From positions 1 through 64,000 of the forward strand of contig JAMDCP010000013.1 of NCBI GenBank assembly GCA_023489335.1: 64,000 bases of DNA, in the 5' to 3' direction. The notes beneath the pieces are model-generated. The model saw nothing but the letters and a program-made list of their open reading frames with translations. It made no database searches and had not been told where the DNA came from. Numbering within the stretch: position 1 is the stretch's first letter; each line of letters opens with the position of its first letter. Below are positions 15,865-25,386 of the stretch, piece after piece. The DNA comes from Deltaproteobacteria bacterium. Lineage in GTDB: Bacteria > SZUA-79 > Acidulodesulfobacterales > Acidulodesulfobacteraceae. Made by a program: the position numbers and the translations under genes.

Positions 15865-17364
15865 TTAATTATTGTTCCAGAACCTGCCGTCGGCATTAAT
15901 CAGATCATCCGCCTCTTTGGGTCCCCATGACCCGGCTTCATAGTTTGGAAATGCGGGAGGTTCTATTTTTGACCAACCGTTTATTATGGATGTTATTAAC
16001 TGCCAGGCGATAAGCATATCATCGTATCTTGCAAAGAGGGTCTGATCCCCGATAATTATATCATAAAGAAGCCTTTCGTAAGCATCGGGAGGGGAAAGTT
16101 TAAACGACGATTTATAATTAAATACCATATTTACAGGTTCTATATCCATTTTAAACCCCGGCGTCTTGGCGCCGAAATTTATCGATATGCCTTCGTTAGG
16201 CTGAATCGTAATTATTATAGAATTTTGTTTAATTCTTTCCATCCCATTTTTTCCGTAAAGACTGTAAGGCAACTTTTTAAAAAAAACCGCTATCTCGGTT
16301 TTATGCTTTTTTAATCTTTTACCCGACCTTAAATAAAACGGAACACCCGCCCATCTATAATTGTCGATAAAAAGTCTTAAAGCGGCATAAGTCTCCGTGA
16401 GTGAATTTATCGGCACCCCCTTTTCTTCCTTATAACTGATAACAGGTTTATTATTAATTAAACCTCTATCGTATTGCCCCCTTGCCGCAAAATTTTTTAC
16501 ATCATTTAAACTAAAAGGCCTGACGCTTTTTAAGAGCTTTACCTTTTCATTTCTTATATCGTCTGCATCGAGAAGCGGGGGCGGTTCTATGGCAACCAAC
16601 GATAGTAATTGCATCATATGGTTTTGCATCATATCCCGTATGATGCCTGACTTATCAAAATAGCCTGCCCTGAAACCCACGCCGATAGACTCTAAAGCGG
16701 ATATTTGAATATGGTCTATGTATTTATTATTCCAGATTGGCTCAAAAATAGCGTTTGCAAACCTAAATGCAAGTATATTTTGAACCGTTTCTTTTCCAAG
16801 ATAATGGTCTATCCTGTAAACCTCGTCTTCTTTGAATACCGAAAGCAGTTTGCCATTTAAATTTTTAGCGCTTTCATAATCATAACCAAAGGGTTTTTCA
16901 ATAACGATTTTTGAAAAACTATCGCCCTTAAATTTGCTTGAGATAAGATCTGCATTCTTGATGTTGTCTATTACATCCTCGTAAACGCTTGGAGGCGTGG
17001 AAAGATAATAAACGATATTTTTAGGCATTTTATATTCCGAAGCCTTGCGAGTAATAAATTTACCCAATTTCTGATAAGAGAGTTCATCATCATATTTTGA
17101 AGTTAAATAAAATATATGCTTTGAAAAATTAATAAAATCATCTTCGTTTATGGGCTTTTTCCTGCAATTTACATTTAAGTTATCGAAAATTGTTTTTCGG
17201 AAAGCTTCGTCGTCCATATTCGTTCTGGCAAATCCCACAATGAAAAAGCTGTCCGGGAAAAACCCGTCCTCCCATAAACTGTATAATGCAGGAAATATCT
17301 TAATATGCGCCAGATCTCCGCTCGCCCCGAAAATTACGATTATAGAAGGGTTCAGTTCTGCCAT
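15865..17364 (-). CDS. zwf: Glucose-6-phosphate dehydrogenase
   Basis: First step of the oxidative pentose phosphate pathway, reducing NAD(P) while making 6-phosphogluconolactone. The dinucleotide motif GASGDLAHIKIFPALY starts at residue 13 and the catalytic RIDHYLGKE is near residues 185-193. 499 residues is full length. A GGGGAG ribosome site precedes ATG 17364. Gnd lies upstream on the same strand, separated by a cyclase gene; no separate lactonase (pgl) is seen here. Confidence 0.96.
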   Translation of the reverse strand: MAELNPSIIVIFGASGDLAHIKIFPALYSLWEDGFFPDSFFIVGFARTNMDDEAFRKTIFDNLNVNCRKKPINEDDFINFSKHIFYLTSKYDDELSYQKLGKFITRKASEYKMPKNIVYYLSTPPSVYEDVIDNIKNADLISSKFKGDSFSKIVIEKPFGYDYESAKNLNGKLLSVFKEDEVYRIDHYLGKETVQNILAFRFANAIFEPIWNNKYIDHIQISALESIGVGFRAGYFDKSGIIRDMMQNHMMQLLSLVAIEPPPLLDADDIRNEKVKLLKSVRPFSLNDVKNFAARGQYDRGLINNKPVISYKEEKGVPINSLTETYAALRLFIDNYRWAGVPFYLRSGKRLKKHKTEIAVFFKKLPYSLYGKNGMERIKQNSIIITIQPNEGISINFGAKTPGFKMDIEPVNMVFNYKSSFKLSPPDAYERLLYDIIIGDQTLFARYDDMLIAWQLITSIINGWSKIEPPAFPNYEAGSWGPKEADDLINADGRFWNNN

Positions 17365-17406
17365 TCTAACTCCCCATCGTTATTTTTATAAAGATTATTT
17401 TAAGGT

Positions 17407-18033
17407 TCATTTTTCCAATAAAACCCTTGAAGGCGCACCGTTAGAATTTTTAATTTTAACCGGCAGCGCAATTAATTTATAATCCCCCGGCGCAACATCG
17501 AATAAATTTAATCCCTCTATTACAACTATATTGGAACCTAAAAGGACTTTATGCGTGTCATGTCCTATATGATACCCCTCGACGGAAAGGTAATCTACCC
17601 CGACTAAAATTATACCCCTTTCCACTAAAAATTTTGCCCCGTCCGCTGAGACATAAACATAATCATCATGAAAATTGGCATCTTTATTATTTATCCACAA
17701 AGAATTCCTTGTTTTAAAAAGCAATCTCTCACCGCTTTTTATATTATATGGTAAAAGAAATTCTTTTGAAATTGCCTTTATAGAACTATCAACCTCTATA
17801 ACTCTGCAGCGCCCTATTAATGCGTCTAACTTTAATTTATCTATCCCAACCCCGTCTTCTATAAAATGGCGGGGAGCATCGATATGCGTCCCCGTATGAA
17901 CGCCGCAAGTAATTTTGCTGTTATTCGAACTATCGCCATTTTTAATGCTTGAAAACTGGGTAATCGTAACACCGGGGTCGCTCGGCCAGTGAAGCATCCC
18001 GTCTTCTATATCCATGCTTATATCTATAAACAT
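17407..18033 (-). CDS. Cyclase/kynurenine-formamidase-like metal hydrolase
   Basis: Cyclase family protein of 208 residues. The defining metal-binding motif HTGTHIDAPRHF runs from H46 to F57, preceded by the conserved DISMDIEDGMLHWPSDP start. Family members include bacterial kynurenine formamidase and other hydrolases acting on amides or lactones. No kynurenine genes are nearby. Because it is packed between zwf (42 bp) and gnd (55 bp), a role in the same sugar route, for example opening gluconolactone, is conceivable but is my speculation. CAGGTGA precedes ATG 18033. Confidence 0.8.
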   Translation of the reverse strand: MFIDISMDIEDGMLHWPSDPGVTITQFSSIKNGDSSNNSKITCGVHTGTHIDAPRHFIEDGVGIDKLKLDALIGRCRVIEVDSSIKAISKEFLLPYNIKSGERLLFKTRNSLWINNKDANFHDDYVYVSADGAKFLVERGIILVGVDYLSVEGYHIGHDTHKVLLGSNIVVIEGLNLFDVAPGDYKLIALPVKIKNSNGAPSRVLLEK

Positions 18034-18088
18034 AATATTTTCACCTGATTCGCCATTACCGTAAAAATGGCGATAAATTCACATAAAT

Positions 18089-18982
18089 TCACTTATAAAT
18101 AGGATGTCCCCCAAATTGATGTCTCAGGGCCGCGAGCATTCTGGCGGCAAATGAATTTTCCTGCCTCGACCTGAACCGCATAAATACCGAATCGGCTAAA
18201 ACCGGCGCCGGAACGGCTTTATCTATAGCTTCTTTCAGCGTCCATCTGCCCTCTCCCGAATCGTCAACAATAGGCTTAAGGTTATTAAGTTCGGGGTCCT
18301 CTTTAAGGGCATTATGCGCAAGCTCGAGAAGCCATGACCTCACAACCGAAGCATGGTTCCATAGATCTGAAACCTTCTCCAGATTAATATCGAAATCGCT
18401 TGACTTCATTATCTCGAACCCCTCCGCATATGCCTCCATCATGCCGTATTCTATGGCATTATGAACCATTTTAACAAAATGTCCCGAACCGTGGGGTCCC
18501 ACATGCAGATAACCGTCTTCAGGAGCAAGCGTTTTAAATATCGGCTCGCAGTGCTTGAAAGTTTCACCTTCCCCGCCTATCATAGAGCAGTACCCGTTTT
18601 TTAAGCCCCATATGCCTCCGCTTGTACCGCAATCCATGAATTTAACGCCCTTTTCGGCGCAGAGTTTGGCTCTTTTTATAGAATCTTTATAGTACGAATT
18701 GCCGCCGTCTATTATTATGTCGCCTTTTTGCGTATATTGCAAAACCTCGTTAAGCATATCGTCGGTGGGCTGACCGCTGGGAACCATAAGCCATATGACT
18801 CTCGGAGTCGCCAGTTTTCCAGCAAACTCCTTGACCGAGTTTGAACCGATTGCTCCTTTGTTTATAACCATCTCTTCTTTGGAAACTGTCCTGTTAAAGA
18901 CAACGACTCTGTGTCCGCCCTCTAAAAGTCTTAATACCATATTCATTCCCATCTTCCCGAGACCGATCATTCCAATTTCCAT
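18089..18982 (-). CDS. gnd: 6-phosphogluconate dehydrogenase, short NAD-type
   Basis: Oxidative decarboxylation of 6-phosphogluconate to ribulose 5-phosphate. The Rossmann motif GLGKMGMNM is at residues 7-15, then DGGNSYYKDS and CGTSGGIWGLKNGYC and the catalytic HFVKMVHNAIEYGMM. At 297 residues it belongs to the short subgroup (GntZ/YqeC type), often NAD-dependent, rather than the 470-residue form. A TAGGAG ribosome site precedes ATG 18982. It forms a likely operon with the cyclase gene and zwf. Confidence 0.93.
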   Translation of the reverse strand: MEIGMIGLGKMGMNMVLRLLEGGHRVVVFNRTVSKEEMVINKGAIGSNSVKEFAGKLATPRVIWLMVPSGQPTDDMLNEVLQYTQKGDIIIDGGNSYYKDSIKRAKLCAEKGVKFMDCGTSGGIWGLKNGYCSMIGGEGETFKHCEPIFKTLAPEDGYLHVGPHGSGHFVKMVHNAIEYGMMEAYAEGFEIMKSSDFDINLEKVSDLWNHASVVRSWLLELAHNALKEDPELNNLKPIVDDSGEGRWTLKEAIDKAVPAPVLADSVFMRFRSRQENSFAARMLAALRHQFGGHPIYK

Positions 18983-19013
18983 TTTGTAATCTCCTATTTT
19001 AAAATCCTGATTA

Positions 19014-19784
19014 TTATTTAGAACTGTTATTACTAAAACTCTTGCCGACTTCCCTTATGATATCGAGCGGAATCGGCATTATCATCGTCGTATTGTTGGT
19101 GGAAGAAATTTCATTTAATGTCTGAAGATAGCGAAGTTGAAGCGCCATGGGATTTTCTGCTATAATTTTAGCGGCATCGCTAAGTCTCTGCGCCGCTTGA
19201 AATTCGCCGTCGGCATTGATTATTTTTGCCCTTCTGTCTCTTTCTGCTTCCGCCTGTCTTGCCATAGCCCTTTGCATATCCTGCGGCATGTCGATTTGCT
19301 TAAGCTCGACTACCGTAACCTTAATACCCCAAGGACCCGTGTGTTTATCCAATATATCCTGAATCTCTGTATTAATTTTTTCCCTTTCGGATAAAAGTTT
19401 ATCGAGTTCTCCTTCGCCGCATACGCTTCTTAAGGTTGTCTGGGCAAGCTGGGATACCGCATAATTATAGTCGTAAACCTGAATTATGGCATTTAGCGGA
19501 TCGACAACCTTATAATAAACCACCGCGCTGATTTTTAGCGTTACATTATCCTTTGTAATAACATCCTGAGCCGGAACATCGAGGGTAATTATCCTTAAAG
19601 TTACCCTGACCATTCTATCGATAACTGGCCATAAAAGTATCAGTCCCGGACCTTTAACTCTAATTGCCCTGCCCAATCTAAAAATAACAGCCCTGTCATA
19701 TTCGTTTATTATTCTAATTGCATTTAAAATTATAATAATTGCGACAATTATTATAATGGCAAAAAAAATTGCATTGGTATCCAT
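19014..19784 (-). CDS. Slipin/stomatin-like SPFH membrane protein
   Basis: One N-terminal membrane helix (about residues 5-25) followed by an SPFH domain beginning [20 protein letters not shown] and a helical region with [19 protein letters not shown]. 256 residues is usual for bacterial slipins. Slipins form membrane-associated scaffolds and are nearly always paired with an NfeD-like gene, as here (34 bp upstream). TTGGAGGAT precedes ATG 19784. The precise role is unknown. Confidence 0.9.
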   Translation of the reverse strand: MDTNAIFFAIIIIVAIIIILNAIRIINEYDRAVIFRLGRAIRVKGPGLILLWPVIDRMVRVTLRIITLDVPAQDVITKDNVTLKISAVVYYKVVDPLNAIIQVYDYNYAVSQLAQTTLRSVCGEGELDKLLSEREKINTEIQDILDKHTGPWGIKVTVVELKQIDMPQDMQRAMARQAEAERDRRAKIINADGEFQAAQRLSDAAKIIAENPMALQLRYLQTLNEISSTNNTTMIMPIPLDIIREVGKSFSNNSSK

Positions 19785-19817
19785 TTATCTATCCTCCAAG
19801 TTAGATGGTTAAAACTG

Positions 19818-20279
19818 TCATTTTATATTTTCAAAAGGCTTAACCTTAAGCCTTAGCCTGCTATCCATACCCTCTATAACCGCCTTCGAATCCTTTAATA
19901 TTTCATAATCTGAATAGGCCGTCCATAATTCGCCGTTAATAAGAATCTTCCCTTCCCCTCCTGCTTTAATATCCCGGGTAACTTCTCCAACCTCGTTTAT
20001 CAAGGTGGCGCTTCCTATTTTTACTTTTGCTCTGTGCGCTTTATAGCCTAAGTAAACAAAAATAGATACAAATACCGTTAAGGTAATATAAGTAGGCAAA
20101 ACAATCCTTATAAAAAACCCGGGGACAGCCGGCATAACCGAAAAAAGAATTACCGTCCCCACAACAAAAAAAATTGCGCCTGCAGTTGTAAAAACGCCAT
20201 AGCTCATTGCAAAAAAATCTGCGATAACAAATATAAAAGCAAAAAATATTAAAAAATCTGCAAAATAAACCATAAACAT
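19818..20279 (-). CDS. NfeD-like membrane protein, partner of slipin
   Basis: Short NfeD-type protein: several hydrophobic helices in the first 90 residues, then a soluble OB-fold-like C-terminal domain with GEVTRDIKAGGEGKILINGELW, typical of NfeD C-terminal regions. It lacks the ClpP-like protease domain of long NfeD proteins. I choose ATG 20279 because a TTGGAG ribosome site lies 9-10 nt upstream; an upstream start at 20324 would add 15 unfamiliar residues. It heads the slipin pair. Confidence 0.85.
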   Translation of the reverse strand: MFMVYFADFLIFFAFIFVIADFFAMSYGVFTTAGAIFFVVGTVILFSVMPAVPGFFIRIVLPTYITLTVFVSIFVYLGYKAHRAKVKIGSATLINEVGEVTRDIKAGGEGKILINGELWTAYSDYEILKDSKAVIEGMDSRLRLKVKPFENIK

Positions 20280-20325
20280 AAATTTAAACTCCAAGTAAAA
20301 TAGGCAGCACGCGCGCTGCGCCAAT

Positions 20326-21069
20326 TTATGTTGCTTTAAAATATAAATCCCTTATCTTTTTCATGTCTTCCCATGTTTCTCTTTTGGCATCGGGATTCCT
20401 TAACAAATAAGACGGGTGATATGTCGGTATTACGGTTATGCCGCCGTAATCGAATTCCCGGCCTCTAACCGCCGATATCGTTCCTTTATCCGCTCCTATA
20501 ATAAACTCCGTTGAAAATTTCCCGAGCGTGCAGATTATTTTCGGCTTTATTATTTTTATCTGTTCCTTTAAAAATGGGGAGCATTGCTTTATTTCCTCCT
20601 CGAAAGGATTTCTATTTTGGGGAGGCCTGCATTTAATTATATTGGCTATATAAACATCGTCTCTTTTGAGATTTATCGATTCGATTATTTTTGTTAAAAG
20701 CTGTCCCGCCCTACCGACAAAAGGCCTTCCCGTATTATCTTCTTCCGCTCCGGGGGCTTCTCCTATAAACATAAGTTTGCTGGCGGGGTCCCCCTCCCCA
20801 AAAACTATATTTTTTCGGGTCTCGCTTAACTTACACTTTACGCATTTATTTACGCTTACATCTTCTAAAAATTTTAATGAGTTGCGCCGGTCTAACGGCG
20901 CGTTAGCTTTTGAAGCGGGTTCGCTTTTATTTTTCATATCGTAATCATCAAATATTATAGGTTTGTTAGATGTAGCGGAGCTAACGGTAAAATATTCTTT
21001 ATGAGATTCAATGAAGGATTTTATATCTTTAAAAAACTGGACCAAATCCGAACCTTCGGCAAAATCCAT
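20326..21069 (-). CDS. Family 4 uracil-DNA glycosylase (iron-sulfur)
   Basis: Base-excision repair enzyme removing uracil from DNA. After a variable 70-residue N-terminal region, C76 and C79 begin the four-cysteine 4Fe-4S set (two more in CSPFLKEQ and ICTLG). GEAPGAEED (103-111) is the active-site loop, with GRPFVGRAGQLL and the C-terminal HPSYLLR. Together these are diagnostic of UDG family 4. 247 residues. The divergent N-terminal region is often annotated as polymerase-like in relatives. Confidence 0.92.
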   Translation of the reverse strand: MDFAEGSDLVQFFKDIKSFIESHKEYFTVSSATSNKPIIFDDYDMKNKSEPASKANAPLDRRNSLKFLEDVSVNKCVKCKLSETRKNIVFGEGDPASKLMFIGEAPGAEEDNTGRPFVGRAGQLLTKIIESINLKRDDVYIANIIKCRPPQNRNPFEEEIKQCSPFLKEQIKIIKPKIICTLGKFSTEFIIGADKGTISAVRGREFDYGGITVIPTYHPSYLLRNPDAKRETWEDMKKIRDLYFKAT

Positions 21070-21170
21070 ATCGTTAACCTTCGTTTCATAATTTTAATCG
21101 TTATACTATTATTAAAACTTACTTATTACCGGATAGACACATTAAAATTAGCAAATAAGGATTAAAAAGG

Positions 21171-21788
21171 CTAAAGAGTCAGTCCTATATGGAATGCCTC
21201 TAAATTATCTTTAGCCCCTTTTCCTGCCGATAAGATATTTTCTATCACAGTTTTATCGATTGGAATATTGGTTTTAGCAAACAAAACGCCCAAGGCAATA
21301 ATATTTCTTTGAGTAAGGGAATTAAAATTACCGAGAGAAATTTTGTCAAAATCATAAAGGAATATCTTGCCTGTTATTTTTTCAAGTTCGCAAGTGATAT
21401 AAGAAAGTTCGGGATAAGAGGTTTGTCCCATCCTTACGCTAATGGGAATGTGCGGCATCTCATTAAGAATTACGGTTGAGTTCCTGTTTAAATAATAAGC
21501 CCCCCTCAATGTTTCAAGCGGTTCTAAAGATATTAAAACATCCGCGCCGCCCGACTCTATCATCGGGGAATGCATATTTTTTTTGGGATCTTTAAGTTCG
21601 GAATTATCTTCATAAAAAATGTATTTAACGAATGTTTCGACATACCCCTCCCTCTGGGCGCCGCCCCTTCTTTCTGAACCGGACACATCTTGCAAATCGG
21701 AGTCAAGCGCCGCATTCTTTAAAACGGTTCCCATTGTTATAATGCCCTGGCCGCCAAGACCGACTATTGCGATATTAAATCTTTTCAT
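21171..21788 (-). CDS. iorB: Indolepyruvate:ferredoxin oxidoreductase, beta subunit
   Basis: Gamma-type domain of the 2-oxoacid:ferredoxin oxidoreductase family. GLGGQGIITMG (11-21) and the following SGSERRGGAQREG segment are the usual nucleotide/interface signatures. 205 residues is standard for IorB. With IorA, lying immediately upstream, it oxidises aryl pyruvates to aryl-acetyl-CoA, or runs the reverse, with ferredoxin as carrier. No clear ribosome site before ATG 21788. Confidence 0.9.
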   Translation of the reverse strand: MKRFNIAIVGLGGQGIITMGTVLKNAALDSDLQDVSGSERRGGAQREGYVETFVKYIFYEDNSELKDPKKNMHSPMIESGGADVLISLEPLETLRGAYYLNRNSTVILNEMPHIPISVRMGQTSYPELSYITCELEKITGKIFLYDFDKISLGNFNSLTQRNIIALGVLFAKTNIPIDKTVIENILSAGKGAKDNLEAFHIGLTL

Positions 21789-21844
21789 TTTAAGATAGGT
21801 TAAAATAGGGGATATTTATTTATTAACAAATTAATTCTAATTTA

Positions 21845-23875
21845 TCAAATTTGAATCTTAATTTCGGTTAATTTTACTTTATCAACCTTTTTATTTAATT
21901 CTGATTTTAAATCAAATTCAACCTTGCGGATTGCGCTATTCGGGCAAACCTCGAAACATACGCCGCATCTTACGCATGAAGCAGGGTCGATATAATAATA
22001 CTCGCCATTTTCATTATTATCCCTTTTAGGAATGATGGCGGGACAGGCGAGTTCGACAAAACACTCGTTGCACTTTACGCACCTTGATTTTTGAATTTCG
22101 TATAGCGACTCCGCCGTCTCAATTTTTACATTAGAAACTTTTTGCGTAAGTTTATTTCTCCTGACTTCCTGGAGAATACATTCCCTTTTGGCAATCAGCA
22201 CCTTAACCCCAGGCTCTTTCAGGGCGCTTTTTACCTGGGATGCAAATCTTTTTACGCTATTAGGGTCAAGACTTTTAATGTAGCTTACCCCGAGCGATTT
22301 GATTAAATCCTTTAAGTTCACGGGATTATTAGATAAAGTACCGTCTATATCCTTTTGAGTCGATGGCGTCTTTTGATGTCCCGTCATAGCGGTCCAGCTA
22401 TTATCAAGGATAACATAAAGAATATCTGCATTATTTTGAACGGCGTTTAACAATGCGGGAATTCCTGAATGGTAAAAAGTCGAATCGCCGACAAGCGCAA
22501 TAACCTTTTTCTTTTTATCAAACCGGCTTATTGCCTGTCCTATTCCAAGACCTGCATTCATGCAGGTAAGAAAATCCATTGCATTATAAGGCGGCAAAAG
22601 GCCGAGCGTATAACATCCGATATCCCCTGCTATAACCACATCCCTGTCTTTGGCATCCGTATTCGAAAATCCCACGGCCTTAAGAATAGAATAAATTGTT
22701 GCGCGATGGGGACACCCGATGCAAAATGTTCCCGACCTTTGAGGCAATTTTTCCTTTAATTCTTCCGATTTTTTAACGGCAAAATCAAAAAATGCAGGCG
22801 CGGCCTTTTCTAAAAATTTGCCCGTTCCTATAATGACATCATCTAAGGTTAATTCTCCGGCTGCTTTAAATATGTCTTTTCCATGAATCTCGCCCCTAAA
22901 ACCTGTTTCATAAGCCATTTTTTTAATTTGAAACTCCAAAAATCCTTCAGCTTCTTCGACAATAACAACTTTATCAAGCCCTTCAAAAAAATTCTTTATA
23001 AGTTTATCCGGGATAGGAAAAGTAAATCCGAGTTTTAAAATCTTATGATTATAAATTTCCAGTATATCCAGCGCCTCTATTAAATGCGCATAAATTACGC
23101 CTGAAGATATAAAGCCTATTTTTGACCCGGCCTTTTTAGTATCCGGCGGCACGGTATAATTAAATTGTGAATCTTCGAGATATTTTTTGAGAAGATTATG
23201 CCTTTCCAAATATTTACTATGGTTTTTGACAGCCATATTAAAAAGGTTCAGGTAATTTTCGGGATCTTTTTTAAAATTCCCCTTAATATTGGACCTGTCC
23301 CTTAAATCGCCAAAATGCAGCGTCCCCGCATTATGGCAAAGCCTTGACGGAGCCATTAGCATGATGCCGAAAGAAAAATCTTCCGATATATTAAATGCCT
23401 CTTTAGTAAAATCCTTTGCCTCCTGGATATTCGAAGGCTCTATTATAGGCATATAGGTGTGCAGGCTATACCATCTATCATCTTGTTCGTTTGAACTGCT
23501 TGGCGCGCCTGGATCTGAACCTATTGCAAGTACCAGGCCTGCTTTAACGCCCGTGTAGGACAAAAATTGGGCCGGTTCGCTTGCAACATTAAGCCCGACA
23601 TTTTTCATAGCGCAAAGCGACCTTATCCCTGACCATGAAGCGCCGATCGCGCCATGAAGAGAAATATGTTCATTTAAGCTAAATTCCGTATATAAGTTTT
23701 CGATATTATTCTTATTTTTATCCAGCGCCGCAATAATTTCAGAGGCCGGGGTACCGGGATACATAGATGCATAGCCGATTCCGGCTTCCAATGCTCCCCT
23801 GGCTATGGCTTCGTTTCCAAGTACTATACCTTTATCGCCCTGTTTTCCATTTATAAATAAATTACCCTTGCTCAT
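21845..23875 (-). CDS. iorA: Indolepyruvate:ferredoxin oxidoreductase, alpha subunit
   Basis: Large catalytic subunit (676 residues). An N-terminal pyrimidine-binding domain starts NEAIARGALEAGIGYASMYP. The thiamine diphosphate domain follows with GDIGCYTLG and the metal site ALVGDSTFYHSG. Two 4Fe-4S clusters sit at the C-terminus (CVKCNECFVELACP and CVRCGVCFEVCPNSAI). Acts in anaerobic aromatic amino acid metabolism with ferredoxin. Forms a cluster with iorB and, upstream, the MetF/MetV genes. No strong ribosome site is visible. Confidence 0.93.
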   Translation of the reverse strand: MSKGNLFINGKQGDKGIVLGNEAIARGALEAGIGYASMYPGTPASEIIAALDKNKNNIENLYTEFSLNEHISLHGAIGASWSGIRSLCAMKNVGLNVASEPAQFLSYTGVKAGLVLAIGSDPGAPSSSNEQDDRWYSLHTYMPIIEPSNIQEAKDFTKEAFNISEDFSFGIMLMAPSRLCHNAGTLHFGDLRDRSNIKGNFKKDPENYLNLFNMAVKNHSKYLERHNLLKKYLEDSQFNYTVPPDTKKAGSKIGFISSGVIYAHLIEALDILEIYNHKILKLGFTFPIPDKLIKNFFEGLDKVVIVEEAEGFLEFQIKKMAYETGFRGEIHGKDIFKAAGELTLDDVIIGTGKFLEKAAPAFFDFAVKKSEELKEKLPQRSGTFCIGCPHRATIYSILKAVGFSNTDAKDRDVVIAGDIGCYTLGLLPPYNAMDFLTCMNAGLGIGQAISRFDKKKKVIALVGDSTFYHSGIPALLNAVQNNADILYVILDNSWTAMTGHQKTPSTQKDIDGTLSNNPVNLKDLIKSLGVSYIKSLDPNSVKRFASQVKSALKEPGVKVLIAKRECILQEVRRNKLTQKVSNVKIETAESLYEIQKSRCVKCNECFVELACPAIIPKRDNNENGEYYYIDPASCVRCGVCFEVCPNSAIRKVEFDLKSELNKKVDKVKLTEIKIQI

Positions 23876-23887
23876 ATTTAATCGTTA

Positions 23888-24640
23888 TTAATCTTGCGTA
23901 AATATATTAGACTTTTCATTTGATATTTTTATTATAACTCCATCCACATTTAATTCTAAATTCTTTTTTATAAATTCTTCTAAGGTAGATTTTACATTAG
24001 ATTCGTTGACGAATATAAAAACAGGCTTTTTTTCGGCTTTTATGTAATTAATAATATTTATATCCAGATTATCTCCAAAATAATTTATAACAAAGCTGTC
24101 AACCCCTATTTTGGAAAGTTTCTTAATTTTCAAAAAATCCACCTGCGTAGATACGCCTACCACAACCCCAAGATTGAAAAGGCTAAAATTATTTACATAT
24201 TCGTTGTCCTTAAGAAGCGGGAAACCGGTTTTTATAATCGAACTTAACCCTAAAACATCTATATCGTAAACGGGTTTTGCGGCATAGAATACGGTTTTTA
24301 AAGGGTGCAAGCCTTCCGATATAATTATATCTTTAAGCCCTAACTGTTTAAGGGTTATTAAATCGGATAAGATGGCAACCCGATTTTTATCCCTCATATT
24401 AAAGGCATAAATTATGTTAAGATTATTATGCCTGTTTTTTAAATCATTACATAATAATAGAGCGTTTATTCCAAAATTCTGTTCTATGACGACGGGATAA
24501 GATTCTATCGCCTCCCCAGGCCCGTTTAATCCAAATTTTTTACTTGTATATTTTATGCCTTCTATAAGCTTGCTTAAATTTTCTTCAAAATTTATATAGT
24601 TTTCGCCGGCAGGAGTCTCGATTTGCGGTATTATTTTCAT
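23888..24640 (-). CDS. metF: Methylenetetrahydrofolate reductase-like protein
   Basis: A 250-residue TIM-barrel protein with the MetF pattern in divergent form: an early folate/FAD-binding strand, YAFNMRDKNRVAILSDLITLKQLGLKDIIISEG matching the typical HxxCRDxNR region (split here for length), then GVVVGVSTQVD. The usual catalytic N-terminal glutamate region is weakly conserved. It sits directly next to the zinc-binding MetV gene, the usual partner of short MetF in Wood-Ljungdahl organisms. Only 12 bp separate it from iorA. Confidence 0.72.
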   Translation of the reverse strand: MKIIPQIETPAGENYINFEENLSKLIEGIKYTSKKFGLNGPGEAIESYPVVIEQNFGINALLLCNDLKNRHNNLNIIYAFNMRDKNRVAILSDLITLKQLGLKDIIISEGLHPLKTVFYAAKPVYDIDVLGLSSIIKTGFPLLKDNEYVNNFSLFNLGVVVGVSTQVDFLKIKKLSKIGVDSFVINYFGDNLDINIINYIKAEKKPVFIFVNESNVKSTLEEFIKKNLELNVDGVIIKISNEKSNIFTQD

Positions 24641-24714
24641 TATATCGTTGTCGTTATATTAATATCTTATATATCTTGTATTTGTATTTTTAAATTTCTA
24701 ATTTTATTTAAAAC

Positions 24715-25347
24715 TTAAATTTTTCGCTTTATTGTTCTGCTATAATCCCTTGGGCTAAATATCCGGTCAAGATTTTCTTCCTCAAAAAATTTAGACATAT
24801 TTTCATACGATTTCATGAACACGCATTTGCTCTCCTCGGCAACCTCGCAGTTAATGCCGTTATGCCCTTCGCAAGGACCGTTTAATAATCCCTTGGGGCA
24901 CAGAGTGATAGTGCACACGCCGCCGGTAAAATTAAGCCTGCATTCATCACATCCGCCGCACAGGGCATTATATTCCCCGATATGCTCCGTTTGGGCAATA
25001 TACCTGCTATCGACTCCGGTTACAACCTTTTTACCCGTATACTCGCCTATGGTTTGAACCCCGGTCCCGCATGATAACACTAAAATTGCTTCGGTATCCG
25101 CGAGTTCGTCCTCGACAAAACGAATATCTTCCTTTAAAACCCTTTTGTCGCAAGGCTCATCTATCGAAATCGTAAATGGAACCTCTTTGCCCGCATTGAG
25201 CAAGTGTTTTTCCATTTCCTTAACCTCTTTGCTTCCCCCTGTTAAACAAACGGAAGCGCAGGAGGCGCAACCTACAATGCCGATCCTTTTATATTTATTT
25301 AATGCCTCGTCTATCTCTTTAGCATCTTTCTTTTCAGTTAAAAACAT
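24715..25347 (-). CDS. MetV-type methylenetetrahydrofolate reductase partner protein
   Basis: Cysteine-rich protein of 210 residues: GCASCASVCLTGG near the start, CGGCDECRLNFTGGVC in the middle, and CPKGLLNGPCEGHNG, the signature shared with the zinc-binding MTHFR C-terminal family (MetV). MetV pairs with MetF in methylene-H4folate reduction, notably in the methyl branch of the Wood-Ljungdahl pathway. I start at ATG 25347, nine bases after a GAGG site; a TTG at 25356 touches that site and is unlikely. Confidence 0.88.
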   Translation of the reverse strand: MFLTEKKDAKEIDEALNKYKRIGIVGCASCASVCLTGGSKEVKEMEKHLLNAGKEVPFTISIDEPCDKRVLKEDIRFVEDELADTEAILVLSCGTGVQTIGEYTGKKVVTGVDSRYIAQTEHIGEYNALCGGCDECRLNFTGGVCTITLCPKGLLNGPCEGHNGINCEVAEESKCVFMKSYENMSKFFEEENLDRIFSPRDYSRTIKRKI

Positions 25348-25386
25348 GGCATACAACCTCTACGATAATATATAATATATTTAAAA

